A stretch of 64,000 nucleotides of DNA from Lepidurus packardi. Its lineage: Eukaryota; Arthropoda; Branchiopoda; Notostraca; Triopsidae. A program made the translations under genes and the position numbers. This document shows positions 35,101 through 46,256 of the stretch, piece by piece. The notes beneath the pieces were generated by a model. That model saw only the letters and a list, made by a program, of their open reading frames with translations, was not told where the DNA came from and made no database searches. Position 1 is the first letter of the stretch, and each line of letters starts with the position of its first letter. The DNA lies in the NCBI GenBank assembly GCA_023053545.1, contig JAKZAN010000004.1:5394001-5458000 (forward strand), read 5' to 3'.

Positions 35101-37635
35101 CAATTGTACAGAGAACGAAACGAGGGGCTTTTTGATCCTGTGGCGATTTGATACTTGAGCATTCTGGCATACACTTTTCTCTCGTATTTCTACTACAAGC
35201 AACAATCCCAGGAAGTTATGGAGTTATGGACTATTTTTATGAGGCAGTTTATAGTTGACTTGGGGGCAAAAGCTCGTTTACTATGACATGTCTGTTTTCT
35301 TCTCAGAACCGACCCAATTCCGACACAGGGTCTGCAGTTTGCCGGAACAGCCGTACAATCCACGGAATAATAGCGAAGATATTTACCGCCTTCGTAGTTT
35401 TTCCATTACCAACAAAGGTGTCGTGAATTGTGGCGACGCTTTCATTTCTCGTCGGTCCCGGTCCAATACGAGCATTAATTCGACACTAACTGCGTAAGTT
35501 CATTCCGTACGATCGTTCGTCCTATTATATGTCAACCGTTTACTGTTACATTCCCATCATCTTAACAAGTTAATCCCTTATCCCAAACTATTATAAACTA
35601 TACTAAGGCCATACGTTTTTATCTCGAATATATTTATGACTTTCATTACCGGATTGTTATTTCTGCATTGTTTTCCATTAGCACAACACCTACGGTGGCT
35701 CAAAGACGGCCCTCCTAAAAAGGAAAACCCTGTGCCAGGATGAGCCATTCAGCTTTTTTTCTGTTTAAGTTATCCGATTCTCCCAACTTTTTTTTGTTAT
35801 ATCCCTATAGACTACTTATGGCAACCGAAAGTAAATATTGTTTCGTTGTCGCGTGTCTCTTTCTTTGTGCGCTCCGACACCTTTTCGGATGATAAGTTAG
35901 CCTAAAGCTATGTAACTACACCGAAGAAAAATGAAAAGGTTGGCGTGTGACGTTTTACAGTCAAAGAGTTCATTCTTGCACTATCTTTCTGTATTCTTTC
36001 TGTTCGAAATAGTTAAGGCTTCCGGGGAACTAAGGTAGATAGATGTTGCCTTTCTTGTCGTCCATCAATCATAATCTTTAAGGCAATCCATATTTGCTTT
36101 GGAAAAAGGATACGGAACATTAAGAAGCCTATAATGAGTACGAGTCTCCCCATTGTAGAGCAACAAGCCTTTTTTTGACAGCAAGTGAAGGTTTTTGTTG
36201 TTAATTGCCGTAGTCATTAATCATTAACTATATAACTTCAAGACCGTCTTGTTGTTAATGTATTTTTCATATTATCGCGTTCGAAGGAGGGCTAACGCAT
36301 TTTTCTGGGATCATACTATTGTTTTGTTGTTCATTTTACAGGTTGAGCAGTCGAAGTCGTAGCGGAGACCATTCTCCGTTTGGACAGTCTTGCTGTGGTT
36401 CCAGCTATAATGTGTCGTCTGAAGAGAGCGTAAATATTCGCAAGCATCGTATTATGCTACTGGGTGGGTCCGGTGTGGGCAAAACTGCTCTCGTGTCCCA
36501 GTTTATGACCTCAGAATATATGAATACTTACGATGCGTCTCTGGGTACTACACAAACAACGATATACCGAAATGCTTAATTTTTGCTTTTTCGTATAAAT
36601 GAATAGACGATGAATTTGGCGAAAAATCCGTGAGCGTCTTACTCGATGGAGAAGAGTCCGAGCTTGTTTTTATTGACCATCCAAGCGCGGAAATGTCGGT
36701 AAGCTCAAACAATACTTTAATCATAATTATAGTAAGTGGAGGGGGGCCGATTAAGTAACACGGTGCGTTAAGTATGAGTGTTTGCGTAAGGGGCGACGCG
36801 ATTCCGCTTAGCGAAGCGGTCACACATTATATTGAGAGTGATCGAAGTAGAGACATCCACTATTATAGGCGCTAATGGTCTACTCATTACTTAAGCTTCA
36901 GCGTTTTCTCTCTTTTCTTTTTCCTTTATTTTCCTTTTTTGGTTCGTTTTTTTTTCTACTCTTTCAGGCCTGTCGCTCGACCAGAACTCTTCCAGTTTCG
37001 TGGTCCAATTAGAAAGTCATAGTTCTGTTCGACATATTTTTTGCCCCTGTTCCGTTTCATTGATTTTTTTCCTAGGTGGAAAATTGCCTGACGACGTATG
37101 ATCCCCATGCATTCATTCTGGTCTATTCCATCACGGATCGCGCCAGTTTCCATTGGGCCCAAGATACACTGCGTTATTTGTCGAGAGATGCTTCTGCCCG
37201 GGAAAAGGCAGTCATAGTGGTCGGCAATAAATCAGATCTGGCTAGATCTCGAGTTATAAAGCCAGAAGGTAAAATATTGTTACTTTTCCAAAACTTTGTT
37301 TTTTCATGTGTACTTTATACATGTACATGTTACCTTTTGCTTTCACCCCTTGCGCAGAGGGCAAACGTTTCGCCAGCGAGCACGATTGCAAGTTTATTGA
37401 GGCATCGTCTGGTATCCAACACAACGTGGATGAGTTGCTTGTCGGAATTTTGAAACAAATTCGGTTGCGACAAGAATTGGCTGAGAAGAAGAAGCGAAAA
37501 AACAAAGGCAATTTGGGAAGCACTCCAACTGGATCCCGGACAACGCTATCGCTAAGCATTGCTCGCGATATTTTAAATAAGCTATGCTTGCAGGATAGCA
37601 AGTCCAAGTCTTGTGAAAACCTGCTCGTTCTTTAG
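32139..37635 (+). CDS. RGK-family small GTPase (Rad/Gem/Kir/Rem type)
   Basis: RGK proteins are plasma-membrane-associated Ras-like proteins that suppress voltage-gated calcium channels and affect the cytoskeleton. Six exons join in phase: 32139-32739, 35307-35493, 36342-36544, 36607-36698, 37076-37268 and 37358-37635. They give about 517 aa. The first 260 residues are a Ser/Pro/Arg-rich extension with SPRSPRSPLQSPRSP repeats and many basophilic phosphosite-like RRxS motifs. The G domain starts near residue 298 with P-loop GGSGVGKT (304-311), NKSD (412-415) and EASS. The G3 position reads FIDHPSAEM instead of DxxG, the RGK peculiarity. The tail is basic (calmodulin-binding type) and ends in CENLLVL, the C-terminal RGK signature; there is no CAAX box. 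A farther 5' exon cannot be excluded. Confidence 0.9.
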
Positions 37636-38233
37636 AAATGTATCCATTAAATTTAGACAAGAGTTTGCAGCCAAGCGGCAGCGAGTGTGGTGATGATTAC
37701 AGGGCACAAGTTTTGGTGTTTGAGGAAGGTTTTCGATATATTGCAGATCGATAAAAGAGGCGAAGCAAAGGATGGAAGATTTTGACATATCATTTGCTTT
37801 GCGCATAAAGAAAATGCAAGCAAATTCTTTATCTTTAAACTTATATGTATTTGTTAATTTATTAATACAATGTTCTTCATGTACAGTAGTGATCCAATTT
37901 TTTTCCTTTAAATCTCTTATTTCCTATTTCAGGCAAAGCATGGGCAAATTTGAAGTTTGAAACAAAGCGCTTTTTTGGCAGCACCATGCGGAGGAAGACA
38001 CTGGTGGCAGCAGTTTACAGTCGCCGATCCTTACAAGTTCTGAATGCACGTGTGCAAGCTTATGTAAATACACTGAAGTTAAAATTGTCTTTCCGGTAAC
38101 CAAAAAGACGAGTAACTGTAGTCAGTTGACTAATTAAAGTTTTTACTTACCCAGTTCTTCGATAAGCTAATATAACGTGTACCCAAGTCTGGTCCGTACT
38201 ATCTTTATCGATTTACTCTTACTGGGCAAAAAT
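37636..38233. other. Spacer between RGK and GrpE genes
   Basis: About 600 bp. It contains the RGK 3' UTR and the GrpE promoter. A pyrimidine tract with a TTTCAG acceptor at about 37934 is followed by a 55-codon open stretch rich in K/R (ending about 38100), but I could not link it in phase to an upstream exon. It may be a spliced UTR or a very small gene. Confidence 0.4.
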
Positions 38234-39254
38234 ATGGCGTTAGTGAGGCAACTATTTACATTACGCTGTATTCGGCCACGAGTCAATTCAAGTATTATAG
38301 TTACTCCATCAAGGTAATTTCTTATTCCGTGTCCACTCTGTAGCATTGATGTTTTTGGTATAATGTCCCTTTTCCCTATCCAGGATCCCATTGGAATGGA
38401 AATGTCTCCCCTCTTTACGGTTACTAGCCACGGACAGCAGCGGTAAATCAAGCAATTCACAAAAGAGCCCAGCAGCTGAATCCCCAGAGGAAATTGATAA
38501 CCAAACTGCAACTCAGCAACCTGAATTGGACAAGTTGAATGTAGACTTGGCTGCTTGCAAGGAACAGCTAGGGGAAATGAACGTAAATTTCTTCTGGCGT
38601 ATGCAAATTAATGTGTTATCTAGCCCTGTTGTCTAGGATAAGTACAAGCGAGCTTTGGCTGACTCTGAGAACATGCGACGAAGATTCATGAAACAAGTAG
38701 ATGACGCAAAGATATTTGCCATTCAAGGCTTCTGCAAAGACCTTTTAGAAGTAAGCTATCTGTTGTACCAAAAAACTGAAATTTTGCTCTAAACAGGCTA
38801 ATGTAGGTAGCTGATGTATTGCAAAAAGCCACAGAAAGCGTACCGCCTGAACAACTTTCAGGACAAAACGTTCAACTCAAAAGCTTGTACCAAGGACTCC
38901 AGATGACGCAGACGGAGCTGCAAAAGGTAAAACCTTCATTTGTTTAATGAAAAATGAGTTAAAAACCTTCCGGAAAGTAATTATTTGGTGTATGACAGGT
39001 CTTTGGTCGACATGGCTTGGTGCCTATTAACCCAATGAACGAGAAATTCAATCCAAATTACCACGAAGCCTTGTTTCAACAGGTATATATTTGCGATACG
39101 GTCGCGTTATGTTATAGTCGTGTGTTAAATTGTTTTATTTTTTTCCTAGTCCGCCGAAGGAAAAGATAGTGGTACAGTCATCGTTGTGTCAAAGATTGGT
39201 TATAAATTACGAGAACGCGTTATACGCCCAGCTTTAGTAGGAGTAGCACAATAA
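38234..39254 (+). CDS. GRPEL1: Mitochondrial GrpE (nucleotide exchange factor of mtHsp70)
   Basis: GrpE releases ADP from mitochondrial Hsp70 at the import motor and during matrix folding. Six exons join in phase: 38234-38313, 38384-38582, 38637-38750, 38807-38926, 38999-39082 and 39150-39254. They give 233 aa (human GRPEL1 217). The first 35 or so residues are rich in R, S and T without acids, a presequence. A long helix follows (LACKEQLGEMNDKYKRALAD), then the family block ENMRRRF...FAIQGFCKDLLEVADVL. The beta domain has the GLVPINPMNEKFNPNYHEA signature and ends GTVIVVSKIGYKLRERVIRPALVGV. An AATAAA overlaps the stop. The gene converges on MAK16. Confidence 0.95.
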
Positions 39255-39255
39255 A
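39250..39255 (+). terminator. Poly(A) signal overlapping the GrpE stop
   Basis: AATAAA overlaps the TAA stop at 39252-39254. The next candidate (AATAAA near 39414) would give a 3' UTR running toward the convergent MAK16 terminus. Confidence 0.45.
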
Positions 39256-39495
39256 AATAAGTACTAGTGTGTTTTTTTACGGTACGAATGTATGCGAGGA
39301 TGTTTGCATGTCACGAGATTTGTCTATATCGTGCGAACTAGTAATTCATGAATTGCTGGAGTTTTCCATCTTGCATTTTAATGCGAAATTATGATTTAGC
39401 GTTTCTAGTTACAGAAATAAACGTATAGTTTATTTCTATGTGGAAAACTACAAAATCTTTGTAGTAAATTTGTTTTATTATTCACCGATTAGTCT

Positions 39496-40662
39496 TTACA
39501 TTTTGCGTAACCTTTTCACAGTCTCACGAACTCGTGGTGTACTTTCTGTTTCCATTTCGTATTCAATTTCCACACGAGGTTTAGACACGTTTCGGGTACT
39601 CGGTCCAGCACCATCTTCCACCTCCGTAACTTTCCTTTTGGAAACGGTCTCTTCGACATCCGACTCCTCGCTTTCCAAGTCTGCATCATCAGCTTCGACA
39701 AACTCTCTTTCCTCCTCCGAATCTTCTTCCAACTCGCGCTCCACATCAGGATCAATTTCTGTTTCTTCCTCATCGACTTCTTCGTCTTCAAGTTCACTTT
39801 CTACCTCTTCCTCGCCAATGGCTTGGTTGAACGCGGCTTGTGGGAAGTTGTAGATGTCACCGTACTGAAAGAAACGTACAAATTAATTATTTTGAGACAC
39901 TGCAAACCTATAATTCTTACAGTTCCCTCCTTAAGACGCCCCAGAAGTTCTTTTTCAATGGCGGAATCAATACGGGCCGCGACCACAGCCTTTTCTTCCC
40001 TTCGTCGCTCACGTCGCTCGATTTTTCGTTGCAGAGGAACGAGTTTCTTCCTGCAAAACAGAAATAAATACGTAAAAAACTAATCCTACAGCGTAAATAA
40101 TAAACTTACTGTCTCCTAAGTCGCAGTTTCCTCATTCGGATAAGGTACTGAGTAATTTTCAGTAACCTTTGCTTGCACTTCTGCCGCACAAAACCTGGCC
40201 AGTAGAGTAAATTTTCATTGATTTGTCTTAAGGCCTTTTCTAAATTCCTCGACAACTTCAATTTCTCCCACGTATTCTTCGGAAAACCAGCTCTATTGTA
40301 AAAAGTTGTTAATGCCACAGTGTAAGAAAGAGGAATATGAATTTTACCTTTCAACTGTTTTCATATAAAGATAGATAATGCCATTCTCTTCCTTCACAGT
40401 TGCATATTGGCTATTCGCTAATGGACACGACGCACGTGTACATAGGCCAGTTGTGTTATATTCATTTCGGCAAAACCTCTGCGTTTTTGTACTGAAATAG
40501 AAAAAATGCCGGTAGTACAATATTGATCATACATTACAAATAGCTTACTTGACTTTGAAGGAGCAAAACGATTTGTTTATAATACTCCAAATGATCTAAA
40601 ACAAATAAAAATTTTAATAGGTATAATACTCAAATCTACATATTTACATCGTCGGTCTGCAT
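39496..40662 (-). CDS. MAK16: MAK16 (60S ribosome biogenesis factor)
   Basis: MAK16 is a nucleolar factor of early pre-60S particles that works with RPF1. Six minus-strand exons join in phase: 40648-40662, 40549-40595, 40348-40491, 40110-40292, 39921-40050 and 39496-39864. They give 295 aa (human 300). The start MQTDD is the family start, carried by a 15-nt first coding exon. Conserved blocks in order: [37 protein letters not shown] (the conserved cysteines), [29 protein letters not shown], the basic [15 protein letters not shown], and [10 protein letters not shown] long acidic tail follows and ends with an EIEYE motif. Confidence 0.96.
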
Positions 40663-42363
40663 GGTAGTAAATTAAGCTGTAGACTGTAAGAAAATAGAAG
40701 AAGTTTAGTTTGGGTTTCAAAAAGTTTTACACGTGTTTTCAGTAGGCAAATTTTCGTTGCCAGTGCTGCCACGATGCAGACGTTAGAATTAATGCCATTC
40801 TCTTCCTACTTTTCTTGGGCAGGTCTAATGTTTAAACCATGAACCGTAAGCCATTAGCGGATGTCCAAAAATTAAGAAAAAACAGGTTAACGGCTGTTGA
40901 AATTATTATTTAATAATTTACTATGTAACTTATAGCAGGCTGTAAAAATTTTCATGAAACAATACACAAACTACCTAGAGAATTTTGAAGTTTCGCGTTC
41001 GCGCTGCGCATTTCACGTTTTTGTATAAAATTGCCACTTAGCGGCGAGTTTTAGAACTAGGAAACAATTAAAATTTTGTTAGCTGTGACAACAGCTTAAT
41101 ATATCGTCCAGACTTTAGCCTTGCCAGTGGGAGGGTGGGTTGCTGAGCTTGGCTCGGGTTTTTCCCATAAGGGCTGTGTTATTTTGGGGTGGGTTTGGTG
41201 GGTGGGAGATAAGGACATATTGCCATCGGCCAGGTCGTTCGTGCTCCTTTCATGAGATTCTCAGAAGTGGGCAAATTGGATCACAAAACGGGTTAGAACG
41301 TACCAGCACGTGATAGTTTTTGGGCTTGTGACGTCACGTCTGTAGGATCAATAGGACAGGGTAGCAGATCAACGTTGGTAAACGTTTGTTATTAGCTGTG
41401 ACAAAAGCTTACTATATCGTGCAGAGTTTGAATTTTGAGGACTCATAGGTAAAAATAAGATCAATTGCTAAAATTGTATTCTGTTTTTATTGGTAGCTTT
41501 CTATGCTGATATTTCTTATGTCAGCACTTACGTTAGTTTTGTGAACTGATTTCTTCTTATGTCAGCACTTACGTTAGTTTTGTGGACTGATTTCTTCTTA
41601 TCTTATATCTAACGGGTAGACATTTTTCCTGTTTGGACGATTGATTTCTTGCTTGGATATTTGGAAAAATTCTTGTTTTTTGTTTTCTCCGATCCGGCAG
41701 TCACCTGCTCTAATTTTTGTGACTGCAATGTTAATTAGACTTGTTTCTTGTTTTGTACTGTTTGCAGTACTGAACTGAACGAACTGAACTCATTGTTTGC
41801 ATTGTCATTAGACGATTCTTCCCCGTATGGTAACTGGATAATTTCTGAATCATTATTCCGGCTTGAATTTTTTGGAGTATCAGGTAATATTCAATGTTTT
41901 CATTTTCAAAGATTTACCTCAGGTACATAATATATATTTCTTGCATTTTAGATAAATAGTTTGGGATTTCCGTATAATACAAAACCATCATGTATTTTTC
42001 TCTATTTTAACTCGATATACGCATAACCCAACTGCAATTTAACTGCCTTCCACAACGTGACACCTTTTAAAAACACACCAAAAGCGGCAAACAATAAGAC
42101 AACTGCATCCAGCTACTAAGCAAGAAAACTTCAAAATGTGCTTTGACACTCGAACTAAGGATACAAATTTCAATTGACCATCCCTAACTGCTGGTACACC
42201 TTTGAAATTTTTTCTTTCTAAATTGTACCCTTTTCATTAACAAAAGGAAGAAAATGACCTGACTAATTGACTTGAACCTTTGCCTCCATGATTGGACTTT
42301 GACCGAACTTGACTTTACGAAGAACCTACTCTTCCAGGCATCAACTCTACGATAGAACCCGAC
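40663..42363. other. Spacer between MAK16 and the RPA-like gene
   Basis: The two genes diverge. The left part holds the MAK16 promoter. In the middle is a G-rich patch (41127-41215). A direct repeat contains TTAGCTGTGACAACAGCTTA (about 41083) and TTAGCTGTGACAAAAGCTTA (about 41392), 309 bp apart. A 41-bp tandem duplication follows (listed separately). An open frame at 41748-41930 has no recognisable similarity. Confidence 0.5.
41514..41593. repeat. Two tandem copies of a 41-bp unit
   Basis: The unit contains GTCAGCACTTACGTTAGTTT, starting at 41520 and again at 41561, followed by TGTGAACTGATTTCTTCTTA and TGTGGACTGATTTCTTCTTA. Only one internal difference is visible, so the duplication is recent. 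Confidence 0.85.
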
Positions 42364-42371
42364 TATAAAAG
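42364..42371 (+). promoter_or_regulatory. TATA box of the RPA-like gene
   Basis: TATAAAAG at 42364-42371 is followed about 25-30 bp downstream by CAGTCCACTC (about 42394-42403), suited to an initiator. A leader exon would then run to a GTAAGT donor at 42510, and a TTTCCACCAG acceptor at 42595 precedes the ATG at 42607. Distances fit a focused arthropod TATA promoter with one leader intron. Confidence 0.6.
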
Positions 42372-42606
42372 ACCTCACACGGAATGACAGAAAACAGTCC
42401 ACTCACAGCTCCCAAACACTAAGTGCAAATCAATATTCATCATACAGTTCCAAAAAAGAAATTGAAAGCAATTTCACCTCACCATTCCGAAACACCCTAT
42501 TGCAAAAGTAAGTAAATAGTTTCATTTCACAACTTTTTAATCCAATAGTTCTTCACTGCAACTCTTCTCATCATGTCTTATTCTCTTTCCACCAGAAACG
42601 GCAACC

Positions 42607-43662
42607 ATGGGAGCAGACGCTTACACCGGGTACGTCCATGACATAACCCCTTTGCGCCAAAACCAGAGTCCATCGAAGTACACCAAAATTCCAGGCCAAA
42701 ATTTTCGCTTTTTTCTGCAGACGTCGGACAATACATACGAAGAATGTTTGTCGTTTATTGCTGGCTCCTATAGCAGAATTAAACGTTATTCGACCGCCAA
42801 GATACCCATCACCATCCAAATCCTACCGAATAGCTCACCTTCAGGTCAGACTCCACAAAAAAGAACTAAATACGATCTTATTAAGATTACCCAATCTTCG
42901 CAAATCAGCGAGACAAATCAAACGCTCAAATTTAATTATTCGCCAAGAAAACAGCAACAAGCCACACTTCAAACTTGTATAGAGTTTCCCGACACCCGTT
43001 ACAAAATCATCGTTCAAATCCAAAACATTAGCGAAGAGAAGACAACGAACAAAGGGCAAACGTTCCGCGAAATAACAATTGGAGACGATACCTGTACTTC
43101 CACACTAATTACCTGGAAAAACCAAACAGTTACTATCGAAAAAAACAAAGTTTACGAAATTACCGATGTCATCTATAATCAAGATTATCAAAACTTCGCC
43201 TTGACGCAGCAATCGTTCTTTACAAGAACAGAAGCCCAACTGGACATCCAGCAACCCATTTTAGACGACACAACGGAGCCCATCATACTGGAAGCCATAG
43301 CCCACTGCAACATTGGTATTTTCCAAACCTGCCTAGCCTGCAAAAAAAAAACAGAACGACAACCGACCATTCCAGATAACGATGACCCTACCATTACGTG
43401 CACAAACTGCAAAAAAATTCAACTTAGACAAACGACTCCACTAACTTTCCAAGGCACAGTGGGTTTCTTCAACGATAATAACATTATCGAAGCATCGATG
43501 ACAGAAACCATACTAAAAGACTTCTGCAAACAAGAAGAAACTCTACAACTGACTCCAGACACTGCGAATGCTGTCATCGTGAAATTACTAACGACAAAAG
43601 ACTTCGACTTCACGGTAGACCTAGAAAAAAAAGAAATCGTCAACGTCACCAAGAAAAAATAA
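42607..43662 (+). CDS. RPA-like OB-fold and zinc-ribbon protein
   Basis: A single-exon frame of 351 aa starts at an ATG in good context (ACGGCAACC before it). I do not recognise a named gene. Residues about 1-120 look like one OB-type beta-barrel segment. About 128-205 resembles an RPA1 OB fold (REITIGDDTCTSTLITW, then KVYEITDVIY). About 234-310 resembles RPA1 DBD-C, with CLAC (242-245) and CTNC (265-268) as a zinc ribbon followed by a TVGFFNDNNIIEASM strand. RPA1 itself is about 600 aa with introns in most animals, so this is a diverged relative or a domesticated mobile-element protein. It should bind single-stranded DNA; that is inference. A TATA box and a leader intron support transcription. 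No inverted termini were found around it. Confidence 0.8.
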   Translation: MGADAYTGYVHDITPLRQNQSPSKYTKIPGQNFRFFLQTSDNTYEECLSFIAGSYSRIKRYSTAKIPITIQILPNSSPSGQTPQKRTKYDLIKITQSSQISETNQTLKFNYSPRKQQQATLQTCIEFPDTRYKIIVQIQNISEEKTTNKGQTFREITIGDDTCTSTLITWKNQTVTIEKNKVYEITDVIYNQDYQNFALTQQSFFTRTEAQLDIQQPILDDTTEPIILEAIAHCNIGIFQTCLACKKKTERQPTIPDNDDPTITCTNCKKIQLRQTTPLTFQGTVGFFNDNNIIEASMTETILKDFCKQEETLQLTPDTANAVIVKLLTTKDFDFTVDLEKKEIVNVTKKK

Positions 43663-44377
43663 TATTGTTTTGTCAACATTTTTATTCTAAATAACCTAGA
43701 TTTGTATTTGCATTGCATGTAATAGTGAATTCACTGTATTAGCGAAAAACTTACAAAATATATATCTACCAATAACGCAAATGTCTTCTGATATTATAAT
43801 CACAGCTAATAACATTAATAAAAATCACAGCTAAAAAGCAAACCATTAAAACATGCCAATAAAAAAAAACAAAAAAACATGCAATTTCAGTTCGTTATCG
43901 TTTCGCATTTGGTTCGCATTTTAATTCGCATTTCTGATAAATTTTGATACAACTTAATATCTATTGATAAATGCTTTGATACATATAACTTGATAACATT
44001 TCATATTTTTACTGACCATCTTTTCTCCTATCAGTCAAGTCCGTTTTCTGCTCTATATCAAATAGTTTTAGGACTTACAGAATACCATAATTAATGCCAT
44101 AATAATGACATGACATCAAACAAAGCCGTTTCTTTAAAAATCAACAGTAAATAAAAATCATAGACTGGCACAGCTAAAAACCTCTACACATTTCAAAATC
44201 GACCACAACAGACCACCAACAGACGAACCCAGAACAGCCACCTACCCACGTTCACCACTACTAACATTCCGTTGTCACAGCTTATTCGGCAGTCCAACCT
44301 GTCGTCTTGTTTCCTCTTTTCTGTGTTCTGCATATTTACATATTTTTAAAATAAGTTTTGGTGGACAGCTTTTTAGA
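43663..44377. other. Spacer between RPA-like gene and PQBP1
   Basis: About 700 bp, strongly AT-rich, with several AATAAA-like hexamers, for example near 43817 and 43858. It holds the 3' UTR of the RPA-like gene and the PQBP1 promoter. No gene or repeat is supported. Confidence 0.5.
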
Positions 44378-45482
44378 ATGCCGTTGCCTTCAGCTTTGTT
44401 ATCAAAATTAGCAAAAAGAGGCCTTTTGACTGGAGGTTCTTCTACTTCATGTACTGCAGAAGCTGAATCTCCGAAATCTTCATTACCACCGAGCAAAGGT
44501 TAGTAGGTTGACATGACATCGAAGGCCTTAAGCTTAAACAATAATTTACAATTATTTCTGTTTCAGTACATGTTGAAGAAACTATCGCAGAAGACTATAG
44601 CTCACATGCCGAAGAGAACGAATTGGATCCTTTAAAAGTAGTTAATTTATTTATATTTAGTTGGATTTCTTAAAAAGTATAGTAATTCCGTTTTCCAGGG
44701 TTTCAGTGGCTGTCCTAATAAATGGAACATTAACCACACGTGCGTGGCTTACTGTAGACAGCGTTGGGGAGACGGACACATATACCCAGACCCCGAGTAT
44801 GAGAAGCTGAAAGAGATGATGCTGTCGTACTACCCACTCCCAGATGGATGGCACGACGTGTACGACCCTGGCACGTGAGCTATAATACTTCATAATATTG
44901 CGCTATTAGCCGTATACTAACCACCTGATATCTGAAGTGGTTTCCATTACTACTGGGACGTTAAAACTGACCAGGTCTCTTGGTTTCCGCCGTACCATCC
45001 GAAATTTAACCTCTCCTTACCGGCGACAAAGTTACGAGCAAATCTTCATAATCCTCCGCCAGAGGAAAAAAGCGAGGAAGATACAGTAAGTATCTTACTT
45101 CCTGTCTAGTCTGTTCTAACCAATCTTTTTACAGAGTGAAGATGAAGAAGAACGGAAATCGCGTTTCCAGCGATTGAAAGAAGAACGAGAAAAGAAGCAG
45201 GAACAAAGAAACGTGGTTAAAGGAAAAAACAAGGTCAAATTCAATGATTTGGATCCTATGGACCCAGCTTCTTATTCAGATATTCCAAAGTAATTCTCGT
45301 AATACCGAATGTATTTTTTACATAATTTTAATCATCCTAGGGGAACATGGGCTGACGGGTTAGAAACGGGTGACGACGCAAAGACTGGCGTGGATTCTAC
45401 TGCGTCAGGGCAACTGTTTCAAATGCGACCATACCCAAGCCCTGGGGCGATATTAAAAGCTAATGCTACTAAGAAAAAATAA
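44378..45482 (+). CDS. PQBP1: PQBP1 (polyglutamine-binding protein 1)
   Basis: PQBP1 is a nuclear WW-domain protein that links RNA polymerase II and the spliceosome, binding the U5-15kD protein through its disordered C-terminus. Six exons join in phase: 44378-44498, 44567-44637, 44699-44874, 44938-45085, 45135-45289 and 45341-45482. They give 270 aa (human 265). The start [15 protein letters not shown] matches the family. The WW domain is split by an intron: [12 protein letters not shown], then [17 protein letters not shown]. Upstream of it is a Cys-containing insert ([11 protein letters not shown]) absent from the human protein. The middle is an E/K/R helix. The C-terminus has [21 protein letters not shown] and the U5-15kD-binding [11 protein letters not shown] motif. 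Confidence 0.95.
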
Positions 45483-45508
45483 CAGTTTCTTACTTCCAAA
45501 ATGTGTTC

Positions 45509-45514
45509 AATAAA
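45509..45514 (+). terminator. PQBP1 poly(A) signal
   Basis: AATAAA 27 bp after the PQBP1 stop, with T/G-rich sequence following. The LSM1 start codon is less than 200 bp further on, so the two genes are tightly packed. Confidence 0.6.
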
Positions 45515-45701
45515 TCTTCTTTTCAAAGTTATCGGCGAATAAAATTGCCGCCTTTGTTATTTTATCGATCTGACCGCGATAGGTAATCGGCGAGTACATT
45601 GATCGTTATTGCATTGATGTCGATAGTAAACAGTACTTGTTGTCTGCAGGCAAAACAAATCACACGTGCCTAGAAGTTGTGCTAATACTAATTAGTTGAA
45701 C

Positions 45702-46256
45702 ATGAATAACGTAACTCCTTTGCCAGGCACAGCAACTTTAATTGAAGACTTGGACAGTACGAAACAGTCTTTTGTTTGTTCTTACGTTTTTTTTTCCAAC
45801 TGTATATTTACTACCGTACTTGATGTATACGTATAGAAAAGATGATGGTAAACCTAAGGGACGGAAGGACCTTAATTGGTTACCTGCGCAGCGTAGATCA
45901 GTTTGCAAACTTGGTTCTCCACAGAACAATAGAACGGATTCATGTGGGCAAACAGTACGGAGATATTCCTCGAGGCGTGTTTCTTGTTAGGGGGGAGAAT
46001 GTTGTACTTCTTGGCGAAATTGTAACGTATTTTATAACGCATTTTGTTACTTTGAAAACGCTAAATTCTTGTATATATTTAGGACCTCGAAAAGGAGCGT
46101 GATTTACCCCTGACAGAAGTTTCCATTGAAGATATCCTTGAAGCCCAAAGGGTTGAACAAGAGGCCAAACAGCAGCTGGAAAGGGAACGAGCTAAAGCCC
46201 TCAAAGAACTTGGAATCCAGTGCATTTCTGATTTCACGCATGATGATAATTACTAA
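45702..46256 (+). CDS. LSM1: LSM1 (cytoplasmic LSm1-7 ring subunit)
   Basis: LSm1 gives the LSm1-7 ring its role in decapping and 5'-3' decay of deadenylated mRNA in P-bodies. Three exons join in phase: 45702-45756, 45837-46021 and 46083-46256, giving 137 aa (human 133). The Sm1 motif has VNLRDGRTLIGYLRSVDQF with the RNA-facing residues intact. Sm2 reads FLVRGENVVLLGEID. The C-terminal helix specific to LSm1 (DILEAQRVEQEAKQQLERER) is present and the tail ends HDDNY. The start MNNVTPLPGTATLIEDLD is the family start. It is transcribed in the same direction as PQBP1. Confidence 0.97.

Noticed and set aside
42607-43662. RPA-like gene as part of an intact transposon
   Set aside because: No inverted termini, target duplications or companion frame were found on either side within the spacers; left as a hypothesis only.
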